7,437 nt of DNA from Oscillospiraceae bacterium (GTDB lineage Bacteria > Bacillota > Clostridia > Oscillospirales > Acutalibacteraceae), in contig DNGF01000038.1 of NCBI GenBank assembly GCA_003486665.1, positions 1-7,437 on the forward strand, given 5' to 3'. The position numbers were made by a program, and so were the translations under genes. Under the pieces are notes generated by a model. It searched no databases and was not told the origin of the DNA. It worked only from the letters and a program-made list of their open reading frames with translations. Of this stretch, positions 6,041 to 7,437 are shown one piece after another; positions within the stretch are counted from its first letter, which is position 1; every line of letters starts with the position of its first letter.

Positions 6041-6088
6041 AAAAAAATAAGCGGTCATATTACCCGTTAAAGGAATAATATGCCGCTT
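6041..6088 (-). terminator. Intrinsic terminator after the Prs-like gene
   Basis: On the minus strand AAGCGG-CATATTA (6088-6076) pairs with TAATATG-A-CCGCTT (6062-6049). This is a 13-bp stem with a single bulged A (complement of 6055) and a 13-base loop. It is followed by A and seven T (complement of 6048-6041). It lies 14 bases past the Prs-like stop codon and just upstream of the GtrA-like promoter, so it insulates the two genes. Confidence 0.9.
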
Positions 6089-6102
6089 TATTACAGTTTT
6101 AA

Positions 6103-7260
6103 TTATTTGCCGAGAAGCGTATTGATCTTTTCGGCGGGATCAAGAAGATCGCTGATGGATGTGTCGTGGTTGAGAGTGTCGATAATATATGAAAGATACT
6201 TCGACATATCAACTCTTACATACCATTCCTTATCGAGAAGCTCGCGTGTTCCGTAAACAAGGTTTGTTGTAAATACACGGTCAATAATACCCTTTGCATA
6301 TGCCTTGTCGAAAGCGTCAAAGCCGTTGCAGAAAAGACCGAATGCGGAGAAAATAAAGATTCGCTTTGCCTTAAGCTCCTTAAGCTTTGTTGCAACCTCA
6401 ATCATGGACTCGCCTGAGGAGATCATATCGTCAACAACTATAACATCCTTGCCCTCAACATTATCGCCGAGGAATTCATGAGCGATAATCGGACATCTTC
6501 CGTCAACAATTCTTGAATAATCGCGGCGCTTATAGAACATACCGAGTTCAACGCCGAGAACCGTTGAATAATAAATACAACGCGACATACCGCCCTCATC
6601 GGGGGAGATAACCATAAGATTGTCAACGTCAAATTTAAGGTTGTCAACGTTTCTTACTGCCGCCTTGATCATCTGATAAGCGGGTGAAATACTCTCAAAT
6701 CCGCAAAGGGGAATTGCGTTCATGACTCTGGGGTCATGTGCGTCAAAGGTGATAAAGTTTTCAACGCCCATGCTGTGAAGCTCCTGAAGCATCATCGCGC
6801 AGTCAAGCGATTCGCGGCTGGAACGCTTGTGCTGTCTGCCCTCATAAAGCATCGGCATGATGACCGAAACTCTCTTCGCTTTGCCCTCAATTGCGCTGAT
6901 AGCGCGCTTCAGGTTTGCGAAATGCTCGTCCGGCGACATCGGAACCGTCATTCCGTACATCTTGTAGGTTACGCCGTAGTTAAAAACATCGGCAAGAATG
7001 TATATATCATAACCTCTGACCGTCTGGTTGAGCGCTGCTTTGCCTTCGCCTGTGCCGAAACGGGGGAAGTCCATGTTAATAAGGTATGTAGACTTCTCAT
7101 ATCCTGCAAATGCAAGCGTGTCCTTGTGTTCGCTGTTGCGCTGAAATCTCCATCTGATCAGATAGTTGTCGATCTTGTTGGCAAGCTCTTCGCAGCCGGG
7201 GAGAGCAACAATGCCAAGCTGACCGACAGGTATGGTGTTATAGTTCGCTTCACTTCTCAT
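6103..7260 (-). CDS. Ribose-phosphate pyrophosphokinase-like protein (long Prs variant)
   Basis: Prs makes PRPP from ribose 5-phosphate and ATP for nucleotide, histidine and tryptophan synthesis. This 385-residue protein shows the Prs blocks in order. GRQHKRSSRES is at 141-151, where classic enzymes have RQDRK..SRE. FDAHDPR is at 172-178 (H175, in place of DLHA), SPDEGGMSR at 219-227, and FYKRRD at 242-247, matching the catalytic-loop KRR. The PRPP loop VIVVDDMISSGESM is at 273-286. It is some 70 residues longer than the usual roughly 315, with most of the extra at the N-terminus (the first motif is shifted by about 40). Catalytic residues look kept, but the motifs differ enough that a paralogue with changed regulation or another phosphoribosyl role is possible. 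AAAGGCGG (7271-7278) precedes the ATG by 10 bases. The gene has its own terminator and appears monocistronic. Confidence 0.85.
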   Translation of the reverse strand: MRSEANYNTIPVGQLGIVALPGCEELANKIDNYLIRWRFQRNSEHKDTLAFAGYEKSTYLINMDFPRFGTGEGKAALNQTVRGYDIYILADVFNYGVTYKMYGMTVPMSPDEHFANLKRAISAIEGKAKRVSVIMPMLYEGRQHKRSSRESLDCAMMLQELHSMGVENFITFDAHDPRVMNAIPLCGFESISPAYQMIKAAVRNVDNLKFDVDNLMVISPDEGGMSRCIYYSTVLGVELGMFYKRRDYSRIVDGRCPIIAHEFLGDNVEGKDVIVVDDMISSGESMIEVATKLKELKAKRIFIFSAFGLFCNGFDAFDKAYAKGIIDRVFTTNLVYGTRELLDKEWYVRVDMSKYLSYIIDTLNHDTSISDLLDPAEKINTLLGK

Positions 7261-7293
7261 AAAACATTTTCCGCCTTTCAGTTTTATAATAGT

Positions 7294-7322
7294 ATTTTAC
7301 TATAAATAAGCAATTTTTTAAA
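7294..7322 (-). promoter_or_regulatory. Possible promoter for the Prs-like gene
   Basis: On the minus strand, TTTAAA (7322-7317), a 17-base spacer and TAAAAT (7299-7294, one mismatch). The -10 lies within the dyad ATAGTA (7289-7294) / TACTAT (7298-7303), which could be an operator. Other AT-rich -10-like strings (TATTAT at 7291-7286) overlap, so the exact box is uncertain. The rest of the region to the window end (7323-7437) is AT-rich, and I recognise no riboswitch or gene in it. Confidence 0.45.
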
Positions 7323-7437
7323 GAGATAGTTTTGCTTTTTGTCGAAAAATATATCGCCTTTATTTTATCGGAATTTGTTAAGTTTATACAAAACTGTGTT
7401 CGGCTTTTATGACGGTAAAATAGCTGCTGTCAACTTC

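Noticed and set aside
7250..7267. Five-codon upstream frame (MFYEK) overlapping the Prs-like start on the minus strand
   Set aside because: Its ATG is only three bases from the ribosome site, too close for good initiation; most likely chance.
6736..7305. A 189-codon plus-strand frame opposite the Prs-like gene
   Set aside because: It is antisense to clearly conserved Prs blocks, shows no domain and has no supported ribosome site.

Overview
The window looks like chromosome of an anaerobic, hydrogen-producing Clostridia member (Firmicutes), plausibly a gut or rumen Oscillospirales/Ruminococcaceae-type bacterium. The reasons are an [FeFe]-hydrogenase maturase (HydG), strong Gram-positive Shine-Dalgarno sites, a secreted GH5 glycosidase, moderate GC content, and at the left edge a TTCCCCT/AGGGGAA palindromic repeat of a kind I recall as scattered through genomes of this group. 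The genus cannot be fixed from the sequence alone.

Layout, plus strand. Positions 1-51 hold a palindromic repeat cut by the window edge. hydG (150-1598) follows. After a 69-base gap full of inverted repeats comes a tight run: tsaE (1668-2102, TTG start), tsaB (2099-2794, 4-base overlap), rpiB (2860-3312) and upp (3330-3959), closed by a clear intrinsic terminator (3975-4007). A bidirectional terminator (4102-4132) separates this run from the minus-strand genes.

Layout, minus strand. Three genes each appear to have their own promoter: a GH5 glycoside hydrolase with signal peptide (5393-4143), a small GtrA-like membrane protein (5987-5493), and a 385-residue ribose-phosphate pyrophosphokinase-like protein (7260-6103) followed by a long hairpin terminator (6041-6088). 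No stretch over 300 bases lacks a gene. I see no tRNA, rRNA, CRISPR array, insertion sequence or phage gene.

How the genes work together. TsaE and TsaB belong to the tRNA t6A37 pathway; their partner TsaD is not here. RpiB (ribulose-5-P to ribose-5-P), the Prs-like protein (ribose-5-P to PRPP) and Upp (PRPP plus uracil to UMP) form a continuous path across the window, although the Prs-like gene is on the other strand. HydG makes the Fe-CO-CN synthon for hydrogenase, but hydE, hydF and hydA are not in view. The GH5 enzyme and the GtrA-like protein act outside the cell or at the membrane.

I found no convincing undescribed multi-gene system; this is mainly core metabolism. The points worth a second look are regulatory: paired dyads with the same half-site around the tsaE promoter, one of them enclosing the ribosome binding site; a TCCGGA pair spaced 20 bp just upstream of the GH5 promoter; a promoter-like sequence inside tsaB; very short predicted 5' leaders at three genes; and a lengthened, divergent Prs.
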